Shown: positions 26,089 to 34,750, numbered from the stretch's first letter. The stretch is DNA of 64,000 nucleotides from an uncultured Clostridia bacterium (GCA_947631575.1 CANRLW010000006.1:1-64000); one strand, 5' to 3'. Notes: generated by a model not told the origin, from the sequence alone. Numbers and translations are program-made.

Positions 26089-27555
26089 TCATACCTCCTG
26101 TGATGCCTCTAGCGCCTTTACGACTGCCTTAGCCTTATTTATACATTCGGTAAATTCGTTTTCGGGGACGCTGTCCGCTACTATGCCCGCGCCACTTCTC
26201 ACAAAAACTTTTCCGTTTTTCTTAAAGCAAAGGCGGATAGCTATACAGGTGTCGAGGTTTCCTCTGAAATCAATGTAGCCTATTGCGCCGCCGTAAATTC
26301 CGCGCTTGTTGTTTTCCAGCTCGTTTATTATCTCACAGGCGCGTATCTTCGGCGCTCCCGAAAGCGTTCCCGCAGGCAACACCGCGTCTACCGCGTCCAA
26401 GGCGCAGAACTCTTTTCTTATCTGCCCGCGCACCGTCGAGCCTATGTGCATAACGTGAGAATAGCGCTCAATTGACATGTATTTTTCAACTTCGACACTT
26501 CCGAACTCCGAAATTTTTCCTATATCGTTTCTTCCCAGATCAACAAGCATATTATGCTCGGAAAGCTCTTTTTCGTCTTTCAGAAGTCCGCGTTCAAGCT
26601 CCTTGTCCTCCTCGTCGGTCTTTCCGCGGGGGCGTGTTCCCGCGAGCGGGAATGTGTGCAGAACGCCGTTTTCGAGCTTTACGAGCGTTTCGGGACTTGA
26701 CCCCGCAACTTCCATATCGTCACTTGAAAAATAGAACATATACGGCGAGGGATTAAGAGTCCTCAACATTCTGTAGGTGTTTAAAAGACTTCCCTCAAAG
26801 TCCGCCTCGAGCCTGTTTGAAAGTACGACCTGGAAAATATCGCCCTCGTAGATATACTTTTTCGCGCGTTCAACCATTGCGCAATACTGCTCTTTGCTGA
26901 ACAATGGGTGAAATTCGCTCATAAGGCGCGCCTCGTGTTCTTGTTCGGGCTTTCCCTCGGTTATTAGCTTTGCCATTTTATCAAGCTCTTTTTCCGCAAG
27001 CTCGTATTCCTCGTCTATATTGCTCCCCGAAATGTTTGTTATAAGGATTATTTTCTGTCGGATATTGTCGAAGGCTATAACGTTGTTAAAGAGCATAAGG
27101 TCAACGTCCTTGAAATGCTCCTCGTCGAGAGCGTCGAGCGTCAGCCTCGGTTCGCTGTACTTTATATAGTCATAGCTGAAATATCCCACAAGTCCTCCCG
27201 TAAAGCTCGGAAATCCCGCTATAACAGGCGACTTAAAGCCGCTCATAAGCTTTCTTATATACTCGGCGGGGCTTTTTACTTCAAGAGTTTCGGTTTCTCC
27301 CGAAAGCACGTTTTTGACGGTGAGCTTTCCGTTTATGCAGGAAATTTCAAGCGTCGGGTCGTATCCCAGAAACGTATACCGTCCCCATTTCTCCTGGTTT
27401 TCAACGCTTTCGAGGATATAGACATGACGGCTCACAGACTTAAGAATTTTCAGAACTTCTATAGGCGTTCTGATGTCCGAGAGGATCTCCTTTTTAATAG
27501 GTATCCTGCTGTAATCCGCATATTGTTTCGATTCTTCTTTGCTTGGGATTAACAT
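26089..27555 (-). CDS. trpE: Anthranilate synthase component I
   Basis: A 488-residue chorismate-utilising enzyme, first of the operon. The N-terminal VYILESVENQEKWGRYTFLG contains the LES-type segment that binds the feedback inhibitor tryptophan. The catalytic part has LVDLGRNDIGKI, LPAGTLSGAPKIRACEIIN and GIYGGAIGYIDFRGN. AAAGGAG lies upstream of the ATG at 27555. Expression should be controlled by the T-box leader immediately upstream. Confidence 0.97.
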   Translation of the reverse strand: MLIPSKEESKQYADYSRIPIKKEILSDIRTPIEVLKILKSVSRHVYILESVENQEKWGRYTFLGYDPTLEISCINGKLTVKNVLSGETETLEVKSPAEYIRKLMSGFKSPVIAGFPSFTGGLVGYFSYDYIKYSEPRLTLDALDEEHFKDVDLMLFNNVIAFDNIRQKIILITNISGSNIDEEYELAEKELDKMAKLITEGKPEQEHEARLMSEFHPLFSKEQYCAMVERAKKYIYEGDIFQVVLSNRLEADFEGSLLNTYRMLRTLNPSPYMFYFSSDDMEVAGSSPETLVKLENGVLHTFPLAGTRPRGKTDEEDKELERGLLKDEKELSEHNMLVDLGRNDIGKISEFGSVEVEKYMSIERYSHVMHIGSTVRGQIRKEFCALDAVDAVLPAGTLSGAPKIRACEIINELENNKRGIYGGAIGYIDFRGNLDTCIAIRLCFKKNGKVFVRSGAGIVADSVPENEFTECINKAKAVVKALEASQEV

Positions 27556-27867
27556 ATCATGCTCCTTTCAAAACTAAGCGAAACGGTATTTTTGCGGTAA
27601 TAAAACAAAAACCGCCCTCGTGACAGTATTTCTCTGTCATAAGGACGGTGAAAATAATCGCCGCGATACCACCTTAATTCGCGGAAAACTCCGCGCTCTC
27701 TGCGGGTACTGACATACCCCTGCGATTAACGCTCGCACACGTCGCAAAATACTCGCCGCACTTGCATTTCCCTTTATGAATGCAATCACGGTTTTCCTCA
27801 CGCCCTCAGCAGTCCATTTAAGAGCCCAGACTGTATATAAAGCCCCATCTGCGTTGTCAACGTTACA

Positions 27868-27892
27868 GCGTTTTGCGCGTAGCGCATAATGC
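27868..27892. repeat. 25-bp mini-palindrome, copy a
   Basis: 11-3-11 arrangement: GCGTTTTGCGC, GTA, GCGCATAATGC. Inside the T-box insertion. Same family as 27928-27954, 40266-40290, 44091-44115, 45400-45424 and 45560-45584. Confidence 0.8.
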
Positions 27893-27927
27893 GAACAACC
27901 ACAAAGGCTAGTTGCAGTCGCGTTTCA

Positions 27928-27954
27928 GTGTTGTGCGCCGCAGGCGCTCAATAC
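27928..27954. repeat. Mini-palindrome, copy b
   Basis: GTGTTGTGCGCC, GCA, GGCGCTCAATAC. Variant closer to copy d at 44091. Confidence 0.7.
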
Positions 27955-28131
27955 GAGCATCTGGGGCTTTCTATACAGTCTGGAGCTTGACAATATACAG
28001 ATAGATTATTACTATCGGCTCAAACGCTCTGTTTTCTGCGGTATTCTCAGCAACAACCGCTCTCTGTAAGTACATAAGCGCCTTTATCTCTGCCTCATCG
28101 GTTTTTAAGGCATATTCAATTCAACAAAGTT

Positions 28132-28160
28132 ATTTTACCACAACACTTCTTTTTTGTCAA
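28132..28160 (-). promoter_or_regulatory. Promoter of trp operon
   Basis: On the minus strand TTGACA (28155-28160), 17 bases, TAAAAT (28132-28137), just upstream of the T-box. Confidence 0.8.
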
Positions 28161-28188
28161 GCGGGATTTTAAAATTTTCATCTATTTT

Positions 28189-28785
28189 TTACAAATCGCC
28201 TTTTTCGTCAATTAAAAACGCTCCCCGTTTCATAAGTCCCGACATAACGCAAACTCCCGCAGCTCCCGCGTCTATACAGCTCTGCATATTGTCCGGGGTT
28301 ATCCCGCCTATGGCGTAAACGGGAATTTTCACGCTTTCGCAAACAGATTTCAGAAATTCAAGTCCGCGCGGAGCTAAACCTTTTTTACAATCGGTAGCGA
28401 AAATATGCCCCGCCGTTATATAAGACGCTCCGAGCCGTTCTGCCTTTTGCGCGTCCTCAACGCTATGCACCGAAACGCCAACCGTTTCAAATTCCGAGCA
28501 TATTTTCTCATTCACAAGGCTTAGCGGAAGATGAACCCGCTTTATGAAAAGCTTTTTCGCAGCATTCGTAAAACTGTGGACATAAAGTTCTATCCCCGAA
28601 ATGCCGGAAATCTTTTCGGCAAGCGCGGTGTATTCTTCCTCACTCAGATCCTTTTCACGCAGGATAACTTTTTTTATCCCCGCATTTACCAGCTCTTCAA
28701 TTCGCTTTTCGAGCGGCATATTACAGAGCTTTCTGTTTGTAACGCAAATTATTCTATCGCGCTCGTTATTACTTAACATAAACAT
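28189..28785 (-). CDS. tenI: TenI-type thiazole tautomerase (ThiE/TenI family)
   Basis: A 198-residue TIM-barrel protein. It resembles B. subtilis TenI more than ThiE: GVSVHSVEDA, GHIFATDCKKGLAPRG and VYAIGGITPDN correspond to the TenI GxSVHS, GHxFxTDCKKG and VIAIGGMTPD segments, and KRVHLPLSL replaces the usual ThiE substrate loop. TenI isomerises the thiazole product of ThiG. It overlaps thiH by 17 bases with no clear binding site, so translation is probably coupled. A ThiE (thiamine phosphate synthase) role cannot be excluded from sequence alone. Confidence 0.75.
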   Translation of the reverse strand: MFMLSNNERDRIICVTNRKLCNMPLEKRIEELVNAGIKKVILREKDLSEEEYTALAEKISGISGIELYVHSFTNAAKKLFIKRVHLPLSLVNEKICSEFETVGVSVHSVEDAQKAERLGASYITAGHIFATDCKKGLAPRGLEFLKSVCESVKIPVYAIGGITPDNMQSCIDAGAAGVCVMSGLMKRGAFLIDEKGDL

Positions 28786-29929
28786 AATCGTTCATAACAG
28801 GCTGTAGCCCGCGCGAGCGGATAGCGTCGCAAACTTCCGAAAGCGTTCTTCCGTCGCTTATTTCAAACTGATCGTCGCCGAGGGATTCTTCATCGGTATG
28901 CGAGCCTATTCCCGTACTTACTCCTGCTGAAATTTTCGTTGCGCACATTCCCACAACGTTATCTCTGAATCCCGCTCTTTCGCGCGTAGAGATAGTAAGT
29001 CCCGCAAACGGCATAAAAATGCGGAATGCGGTCATTACCTGCAACAATTGCTTTTCATGTACGTCGCGCGGATTTATCTTGTCGTTGTTTATTATCGGGC
29101 GCAGGCGCGGGCAGGAAAATGAAATTTCCGCATGGGGATATTTGCGCTGGATAAGATAAGCGTGAACTCCCGCCGCAAAAGCGTCCGTTCTGAAATCGTC
29201 CAGCCCCAAAAGCGCCGCAAACGCAACGCCCCTCATTCCTCCGCGTATCGCGCGCTCCTGCGCGTTCAGACGGTAGGGGAAAATGCGCTTGTGACCGCCG
29301 AGGTGAAGTGTTTCGTATTTGTCGGAGTTATAGGTTTCCTGGAAAACCGTTACATAGTCCGCTCCGCATTCATGTACATACTTGTATTCATCGGTGTTCA
29401 TGGGATAAACTTCAATTCCCACGTTCTTAAAGTATTCGTGAGCTATCGAGCAGGCGTTTCCTATATACTCAATGTCCGACATCTTGCGGCTCTCGCCCGT
29501 GAGAATGAGAATTTCTTCCATTCCCGTTTTCGCAATAGCCTCCATTTCGCGCCTTATCCCGTCGGTGTCGAGCTTTGCGCGGCGTATCTTGTTGTGACAG
29601 TTGAACCCGCAGTATACGCAGTAGTTCTCGCAGTAATTCGAGATATAAAGCGGTGTGAAAAGATAGACGCTGTTTCCGAAATGCTTTCGGGTTTCAATTG
29701 TCGCTTTCCTCGCCATTTCCTCAAGAAACGGCTCTGCGGCAGGCGACAGCAGCGCCGCGAAATCCTCAATTGACGGGTACTCCGCCGACAGCGCGCGCTT
29801 TACGTCCGCAGCCGTGTATTTTGTATAATCATACGCTTTCATTTTTGCTATGACCTGATCTCCTATATCTGAGTCTAAAACTTCCATATCGGGAAGATAG
29901 GTCATATGGTCAATTCTTTTCTGTTCCAT
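28769..29929 (-). CDS. thiH: 2-iminoacetate synthase (tyrosine lyase)
   Basis: A 386-residue radical SAM enzyme that cleaves tyrosine to dehydroglycine for thiazole synthesis. The cluster motif CENYCVYC (CX3CX2C, about residue 79) is intact, followed by GFNCHNKIRRAKL. Also seen: ILILTGESRKMS and the C-terminal RERAGFRDNVVG and QFEISDGRTLSEVC blocks. The length is usual for ThiH. Start ATG at 29929 after GGAAGGCAAAAA. It lies between thiF and tenI. Confidence 0.93.
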   Translation of the reverse strand: MEQKRIDHMTYLPDMEVLDSDIGDQVIAKMKAYDYTKYTAADVKRALSAEYPSIEDFAALLSPAAEPFLEEMARKATIETRKHFGNSVYLFTPLYISNYCENYCVYCGFNCHNKIRRAKLDTDGIRREMEAIAKTGMEEILILTGESRKMSDIEYIGNACSIAHEYFKNVGIEVYPMNTDEYKYVHECGADYVTVFQETYNSDKYETLHLGGHKRIFPYRLNAQERAIRGGMRGVAFAALLGLDDFRTDAFAAGVHAYLIQRKYPHAEISFSCPRLRPIINNDKINPRDVHEKQLLQVMTAFRIFMPFAGLTISTRERAGFRDNVVGMCATKISAGVSTGIGSHTDEESLGDDQFEISDGRTLSEVCDAIRSRGLQPVMNDYVYVK

Positions 29930-29982
29930 TTTTTGCCTTCCTTTATTTCGCTTTATTTTTACATGTTCAATTGGCGGATAAA

Positions 29983-30609
29983 TTATCCGTTCAATATAAG
30001 CTCTACTGCCTTGCTCGCCTGATGCCCCGCGCAGACCATAACTCTTGACGCGGTAAGCCCCTCTCCGTCTGCAACGTCTGATTTCATATCCCCGCAGATA
30101 AAAAACCTCTCCGAGATTGTCCGGGTAGTTATGTCGTTCGCTCTGCCAAAGCCAGCCATACCCGAACCCGAGATGACCTTAACTTTCTTGTCGCTTAAAA
30201 GCAGACTGTTTACAAGAACGGCTTTGCTTTGCGCATTGTCAAACGCCTCGCAAACTATCTCACAGCCGCCGAAAATTTCCGTGCAATTTTTCTCGTCAAT
30301 GAAAACGTCATGCGCTATCACATTGCAGAACGGGTTTATTTCGCTTATTATCTCTTTTATAGCCACGGTTTTTTTCATTGCGAGGTGCTTTAGGGTATAC
30401 ATCTGTCGGTTTATGTTGGAGAGTTCAACAACATCGAAATCCGCCGCGATAATTGTCCCCGCGCCGCTCCTCGCTAGCGCGCAGGCAATGTTAGACCCCA
30501 GTCCCCCAAGTCCCGCAACGCCTATCACGGCTTTTTTCATCGTTTCATATATCGGGAACTTCGAGCGCGAATTTACCGCCCTTGCAAATTCTTCTTCGGT
30601 AATTTCCAC
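29983..30609 (-). CDS. thiF: ThiF-type adenylyltransferase for ThiS
   Basis: A 208-residue E1-like enzyme that adenylates the C-terminal Gly of ThiS. The nucleotide loop is GVAGLGGLGSNIACALA (about 30-46). Then ADFDVVELSNINRQ and ISEINPFCNVIAHD are typical ThiF/MoeB segments. It is the short form (about 200 residues) common in Clostridia. The start is a GTG at 30609 behind GGGGGATAATTTAA, five bases after thiS. Confidence 0.9.
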   Translation of the reverse strand: MEITEEEFARAVNSRSKFPIYETMKKAVIGVAGLGGLGSNIACALARSGAGTIIAADFDVVELSNINRQMYTLKHLAMKKTVAIKEIISEINPFCNVIAHDVFIDEKNCTEIFGGCEIVCEAFDNAQSKAVLVNSLLLSDKKVKVISGSGMAGFGRANDITTRTISERFFICGDMKSDVADGEGLTASRVMVCAGHQASKAVELILNG

Positions 30610-30614
30610 TTAAA

Positions 30615-30809
30615 TTATCCCCCGCCTACAAAGCCTACAACTTCAATTTCGTCGTTGTCGGAAATTCTTGTTTTCGCATAATCCGCTTTCGGCAGTATCT
30701 CGCCGTTTACCATAACCGCCACGCGCTCTGGCGAATATCCTGTTTTTTCAAGATATTCGGAAATCAGCGCGTTTTCTGCGTTTATTTCTTCTCCGTTAAT
30801 TCTTGCCAT
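30615..30809 (-). CDS. thiS: Sulfur carrier protein ThiS
   Basis: A 64-residue ubiquitin-like protein. RVAVMVNGEILPKADYA and the C-terminal end EVVGFVGGG, with the required terminal Gly-Gly, identify it. The tail is activated by ThiF and thiocarboxylated to carry sulfur to the thiazole ring. It is first in the thi cluster with GAAAGGAAATGTAAATT upstream. Confidence 0.92.
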   Translation of the reverse strand: MARINGEEINAENALISEYLEKTGYSPERVAVMVNGEILPKADYAKTRISDNDEIEVVGFVGGG

Positions 30810-30846
30810 AATTTACATTTCCTTTCAGGCAATACAGCCCGTCATT

Positions 30847-30875
30847 ATTATAGCATTGTTTTTTTATAAAGTCAA
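30847..30875 (-). promoter_or_regulatory. Promoter of thi cluster
   Basis: On the minus strand TTGACT (30870-30875), 17 bases, TATAAT (30847-30852). The leader to thiS is only about 30 bases, too short for a TPP riboswitch. Confidence 0.75.
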
Positions 30876-30929
30876 TAGCCCAAAAAATTTATTCACAGAT
30901 TGTTTACAAAAACTGCATAACGCTGTTCG

Positions 30930-31380
30930 TCTTGTATAGAAACCTATTTGTGATTCTTTTCAAACGTTATTTCTCTCAATAACCTTAATTCGCCCTATCC
31001 CCCTAACCCCCTTCCCCGAAGGGGAAGGGGGAAAATGCGGGGCGCTGGCGCGCCCCGCACCCCGCCTGTTGACAGTTGGCAGTAGACAGGGTACAGTATT
31101 CAGTAACAGCCAAACAGTTTTCCGCTCAATATATGGTATAGAAAGGAAAAAGAGGCTAGGGCTTAATCTCTAGCGTCTAGCCTCTAAACTCTAACCTCCT
31201 GACCTTGAAAAAAATATTTTATACAAACTTTTTTATTAAAAGCTCTTTTCGGAAATTTATTGACATTTGGAGTTAAAAGGTATATAATATATGAGTATTC
31301 GATTTTAAAATACGACAGGTAAGAGAACCCCTGATTTCAGTTCTTACCTCTTACCTCTTATTTCTTACATCTAAAAGGAG
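30930..31380. repeat. Intergenic repeat block upstream of trkA
   Basis: No gene. At 30950-31070 lies a full GC-rich element: TTCTTTTCAAACGTT hairpin, CGCCCTATCCCCCTAACC, the GAAGGGGAAGG palindrome, then GCGGGGCGCTGGCGCGCC. Then comes a TTGACAGTTGGCAGTAGACA segment (31074-31120), GCTAGGGCTTAATCTCTAGC and CTCTAAACTCTAACC tracts (31140-31200). The trk promoter is at 31260. A hairpin of AGGTAAGA and its complement (31317-31350) and CTTACCTCTTACCTC tracts fill the leader. Confidence 0.8.
31260..31288 (+). promoter_or_regulatory. Promoter of trk operon
   Basis: TTGACA (31260-31265), 17 bases, TATAAT (31283-31288), a full consensus match. The leader of about 100 bases contains repeat-derived AGGTAAGA/TCTTACCT inverted sequences. 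Confidence 0.8.
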
Positions 31381-31391
31381 AATTTTAGCCT

Positions 31392-32750
31392 TTGGACATT
31401 ATTATAATAGGCTGCGGAAAAGTAGGAGAGGCTCTTGCGGAGCAGCTTAACGAACAGGGAAACAATATAACGGTTATTGATACAGACGCGAAAAAGCTGA
31501 ATGAAGTATCGTCAAAATGCGACGTTATGGGTGTTACGGGAAACGGCGCGACGCACCTTGTCCAGCAGGAGGCGGGCATAGAACACGCCGATCTTATGAT
31601 CGCCGTTACCGGCTCGGACGAGCTTAATCTTTTGTGCTGCCTTATAGCTAAGAAAGCGGGCAACTGCAAGACCATTGCCAGAGTAAGAAGTCCGCAGTAC
31701 AGCAGCGAGGCTCCGTTTTTAAAGGACGAGCTGGGTCTTGCTATGGTCATAAATCCCGAACAGGCTGCCGCGGCGGAAATAGCGAGAGTCCTGCGTTTCC
31801 CCTCGGCTATGAAGATAGACACATTTTGCAGGGGAAGAGTTGAGCTTATAAAGCTCAGATTGCCCGAAAATTGCCCGCTCGTCGGACTTGCCGTAAAAGA
31901 GCTTTCTTCAAAGCTTGGCTGCGACGTTCTTGTATGCACGATAGAGCGCGGCGACGATGCTTATATAGCAAACGGCAACACCGTATTTGAAGAGCGCGAC
32001 GTTATATCCATAATCGCCTCTCCCAAAAAAGCAAACGACTTTTTCAGAAAGATAAACTACAAGTCAAAATCCGTAAAAGACGCTATGATAGTAGGCGGCG
32101 GCGAGATAGGGCATTATCTGTGCGATATTCTTGTAAACGACGGGGTGTCGGTAAAGATAATAGAAAAAGACGCCGAGCGCAGCGATGAGCTTTGCGCACA
32201 GTGGGGAAACGCCGTTACGGTCATAAACGGCGACGCCTCCGATCAGGAAGTTTTGCTTGAAGAAGGCTTGCAGCAGGCGGGAGCGTTTGTTGCTCTTACA
32301 AATCTTGACGAGGAAAACATTCTCCTGTCGCTGTTTGCGCGCAGCGAAGGAAACGCAAAGCTTGTGACGAAGATAAACAGAATCGATTTTGAGGACGTAA
32401 TTAAACACCTCGACCTTGACACTATAATATACCCCAAGAGCATAACCTCGGATACGATAGTGCGCTATGTACGTTCGCTCAAAAATGCCCAGGGAAGTAA
32501 CGTCGAGCAGCTCCACCAGGTCATAAAAGGCAAGATAGAGGCGGCGGAGTTTATCATTCGCGATTCGAGCGCAGTTACCGAAGAGCCGCTCATGAAACTG
32601 AAACTCAAAGACGGGATACTTGTCGCGGCGATACTGCGTGATAAAAAAGTGGTTATCCCGCGCGGCTCTGATGTGATAAAGCCGGGAGATATGGTGGTTA
32701 TTGTTTCGGCGGATTCCGAACTTCACGATATTACGGATATTCTCAGATAA
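31392..32750 (+). CDS. trkA: Trk potassium uptake regulatory protein TrkA
   Basis: A 452-residue peripheral membrane protein that gates the TrkH channel in response to nucleotides. It has two tandem RCK units: Rossmann motif GCGKVGEALAE at about 7-17 with VIDTDAKKL, and a second, GGGEIGHYL, at about 236. Each is followed by a TrkA-C type subdomain (GLAVKELSSKLG; AILRDKKVVIPRG). The start is a TTG at 31392 behind AAAGGAG; no ATG is available at the N-terminus of the conserved domain. It lies 12 bases before trkH. Confidence 0.93.
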   Translation: MDIIIIGCGKVGEALAEQLNEQGNNITVIDTDAKKLNEVSSKCDVMGVTGNGATHLVQQEAGIEHADLMIAVTGSDELNLLCCLIAKKAGNCKTIARVRSPQYSSEAPFLKDELGLAMVINPEQAAAAEIARVLRFPSAMKIDTFCRGRVELIKLRLPENCPLVGLAVKELSSKLGCDVLVCTIERGDDAYIANGNTVFEERDVISIIASPKKANDFFRKINYKSKSVKDAMIVGGGEIGHYLCDILVNDGVSVKIIEKDAERSDELCAQWGNAVTVINGDASDQEVLLEEGLQQAGAFVALTNLDEENILLSLFARSEGNAKLVTKINRIDFEDVIKHLDLDTIIYPKSITSDTIVRYVRSLKNAQGSNVEQLHQVIKGKIEAAEFIIRDSSAVTEEPLMKLKLKDGILVAAILRDKKVVIPRGSDVIKPGDMVVIVSADSELHDITDILR

Positions 32751-32762
32751 CGGGGAAGATTT

Positions 32763-34199
32763 ATGAATTACAGAATGATAACTTATATCCTTGGTTGGAT
32801 ATTGATATTTGAGGCAATATTTATGACAGTCCCCGCGATAACCGCCGTTTGTTACGGAGAAAGCGCCATAGTGTGGTTTGCCGTTACTGCGGCGATATGC
32901 CTGGCAATAGGACTGCTGCTTACAAAAATAAAAAAACCGCAGGACAAAAAGCTTTATTCCCGCGACGGTTATGTTATAGTTTCACTTAGCTGGATAGTAT
33001 TGTCAGTGTTCGGGGCATTGCCTTTTTTCCTTTCGGGGGAGATACCGTCATATATCGACGCGCTTTTTGAAACGGTTTCGGGATTTACAACGACGGGAGC
33101 GAGCATACTGAGCGACGTTGAAAAGCTCTCAAAATCCATGCTTATCTGGAGGAGCTTTACCCACTGGGTCGGCGGAATGGGCGTGCTTGTGTTTATAATG
33201 GCGTTTGTCCGCCTGTCGGGCGCGCAGAATATGCACATAATGAAAGCCGAGTCGCCCGGTCCGTCTGTAAGCAAGCTCGTGCCGCGCGTAAAAACTACCG
33301 CGCTTTTGCTGTACGCCATATATTTTGTGCTGACGCTGGCGGAGTTCATTCTGCTTATAGCGGGAGGAATGACCCCGTTTGAGGCGCTTAATACTTCTTT
33401 TGCTACTGCGGGCACGGGCGGTTTTGGAATTTACAACACGAGCCTAGGCGGCTTTTCGGCATATATACAGATAGTAGTCATTGTGTTTATGCTTTTGTTT
33501 TCGGTCAATTTCAACAGCTATTTCTTCCTGATAAAAGGAAAGATAAAAGACGCGCTGACTTCCGAGGTCTGCATATTCTTTGCAATAGTTGCCGTTTCGA
33601 TAACCGTCATTGCATTTAATATAAGGAGCATGGTCGGAGATCTGGGAGAGGCTTTTCTTGATTCCTCGTTTGCGGTTTCATCCATTATCTCGACAACGGG
33701 CTTTTCGACAGTTGACTTCAACCCCTGGCCCGAACTTTCAAGAACGATACTTGTCCTGCTTATGTTCATAGGCGCTTGCGCGGGAAGTACGGGCGGAGGA
33801 ATAAAGGTTTCGAGGATCATCATTCTGTTTAAAAGCCTTGGAAAAGAATTGCTCGTTATGATACATCCGAATCAGGTCAAAAAAGTAAAGCTCGGCGGAA
33901 GACCCGTTGACCATGAAACGGTGCGCTCGGTGAGCGTCTTTATAGTGGCATATCTGCTGCTGTTTGTGGCGTCTATGGTGCTTATATCGTTTGACGAGCA
34001 TGACCTGATAACAAACTTTACGGCTGTCGCAGCGACCGTAAACAACATAGGTCCGGGTCTTGAGCTGGTAGGACCTACGGCGAATTTCGGTTTCTTCTCG
34101 GTATTGAGCAAAATAGTGCTTATCTTTGATATGCTCGCGGGAAGACTCGAACTTTTCCCGATGTTGTTGCTGTTTACGCCTGCTACTTGGAAGAAATAA
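32763..34199 (+). CDS. trkH: Trk potassium transporter membrane subunit TrkH
   Basis: A 478-residue integral membrane protein with four pore-loop repeats. The filters are visible as TTGAS (after VSGFT), ATAGTGGFG, STTGFST and NNIGPGL. It carries K+ (or Na+) across the membrane under TrkA control. Also typical: the HWVGGMGVLVF block and IGACAGSTGGGIKVSR. GGGGAAG precedes the ATG. Confidence 0.93.
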   Translation: MNYRMITYILGWILIFEAIFMTVPAITAVCYGESAIVWFAVTAAICLAIGLLLTKIKKPQDKKLYSRDGYVIVSLSWIVLSVFGALPFFLSGEIPSYIDALFETVSGFTTTGASILSDVEKLSKSMLIWRSFTHWVGGMGVLVFIMAFVRLSGAQNMHIMKAESPGPSVSKLVPRVKTTALLLYAIYFVLTLAEFILLIAGGMTPFEALNTSFATAGTGGFGIYNTSLGGFSAYIQIVVIVFMLLFSVNFNSYFFLIKGKIKDALTSEVCIFFAIVAVSITVIAFNIRSMVGDLGEAFLDSSFAVSSIISTTGFSTVDFNPWPELSRTILVLLMFIGACAGSTGGGIKVSRIIILFKSLGKELLVMIHPNQVKKVKLGGRPVDHETVRSVSVFIVAYLLLFVASMVLISFDEHDLITNFTAVAATVNNIGPGLELVGPTANFGFFSVLSKIVLIFDMLAGRLELFPMLLLFTPATWKK

Positions 34200-34213
34200 A
34201 AAGGAGAAAATAA

Positions 34214-34642
34214 ATGCCAAACAAGACTTATATTACTGTGCGATATGCGGAAACCGACTGCATGGGCGTTGTACATCACGCGGTATATCCCGTATGGTTC
34301 GAGATAGCGCGTACGGATTATATAAAAGCCGCGGGAATGAGCTATGCGGAAATAGAAAAATCGGGGATAATGCTCCCCGTTGCGGGGATAACCTGTAAAT
34401 ACAGACTTCCCGCGAAATACGACGACGAGCTTGTTATAACCGCAAGGATAACCCGCCTCAACGCCGCGAAGATAGAGTTTTCATATACCGTAGAAAAGAA
34501 AGGCGAGAGCGGTATTCTTGCCGAGGGAACAAGCTCCCACGGCTTTGTTGACGCAAAGACTTTCAAGCCGATAAATTTCAAAAAGCAATGCCCCGAATTT
34601 TTCGCGGTGCTTGAAAGATACGCGAAAATGGACGAAGAATAA
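34214..34642 (+). CDS. Acyl-CoA thioesterase, YbgC/4HBT family
   Basis: A 142-residue hot-dog fold protein. The catalytic segment RYAETDCMGVVHHAVYPVWF, with Asp at about residue 15, matches the 4HBT TDxxGxVxxxxY pattern. Then comes YDDELVITARITRL. It should hydrolyse short acyl-CoA thioesters in the cytoplasm. AAAAAGGAGAAAATAA precedes the ATG. It lies 14 bases after trkH, so it is likely cotranscribed though functionally unrelated. Confidence 0.88.
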   Translation: MPNKTYITVRYAETDCMGVVHHAVYPVWFEIARTDYIKAAGMSYAEIEKSGIMLPVAGITCKYRLPAKYDDELVITARITRLNAAKIEFSYTVEKKGESGILAEGTSSHGFVDAKTFKPINFKKQCPEFFAVLERYAKMDEE

Positions 34643-34683
34643 TAATATCGGGCTGTTAATAAAGTCCGGTGTTCCGCATTAGG

Positions 34684-34714
34684 AAACAGGCTTTACTGAC
34701 AGCCTGTTTTTTTT
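34684..34714 (+). terminator. Terminator of trk-thioesterase operon
   Basis: AAACAGGCT and AGCCTGTTT form a nine-base stem with an eight-base loop, followed by TTTTTT, 42 bases after the thioesterase stop. Confidence 0.9.
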
Positions 34715-34750
34715 ATTTTCAAATCGAAGTGCATTTTTTTGTCAGCAACG

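Larger units (their letters stand above)
27826..27983. repeat. Palindromic insertion inside the trp T-box
   Basis: The 27-base arms 27826-27852 and 27957-27983 are inverted copies matching at 24 of 27 positions (CCAGACTGTATA...GCCCC). Between them lie two copies of the 25-bp mini-palindrome (27868-27892 and 27928-27954). The RNA can fold into a long hairpin that would leave the rest of Stem I in place. Confidence 0.8.
27605..28125 (-). promoter_or_regulatory. T-box leader of trp operon (UGG specifier), interrupted
   Basis: On the minus strand the T-box sequence AAGGTGGTATCGCGG is at 27661-27675. It is followed by a terminator hairpin (CCGTCCT...AGGGCGG, then TTTTTGTTTT, 27605-27649). Stem I is recognised by GATGAGGCAGAGA (about 28088-28101), the AGAGAGCGG/CCGC distal part (28040-28065) and AAATGGACTGC, whose TGG (27814-27816) is the tryptophan specifier. 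GCAG near the 5' end pairs with CTGC after the specifier. Uncharged tRNA-Trp would favour the antiterminator. About 158 bases of palindromic insertion (27826-27983) separate the distal part of Stem I from the specifier loop. Confidence 0.9.

Noticed and set aside
26087..26092. First ATG of trpG overlapping the trpE stop
   Set aside because: It is one base from the GGAGG; the second ATG has normal spacing.
27826..27983. Group II intron or protein-coding insertion in the trp leader
   Set aside because: Too short, fully palindromic, without a coding frame or domain V; it matches the local mini-palindrome family.
28189..28785. Annotation of the last thi gene simply as thiE
   Set aside because: The GHxFxTDCKKG and SVHS segments fit TenI better; ThiE remains possible and is stated as such.
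30810..30850. TPP riboswitch upstream of thiS
   Set aside because: The promoter leaves only about 30 bases of leader and no CTGAGA or thi-box core is present.
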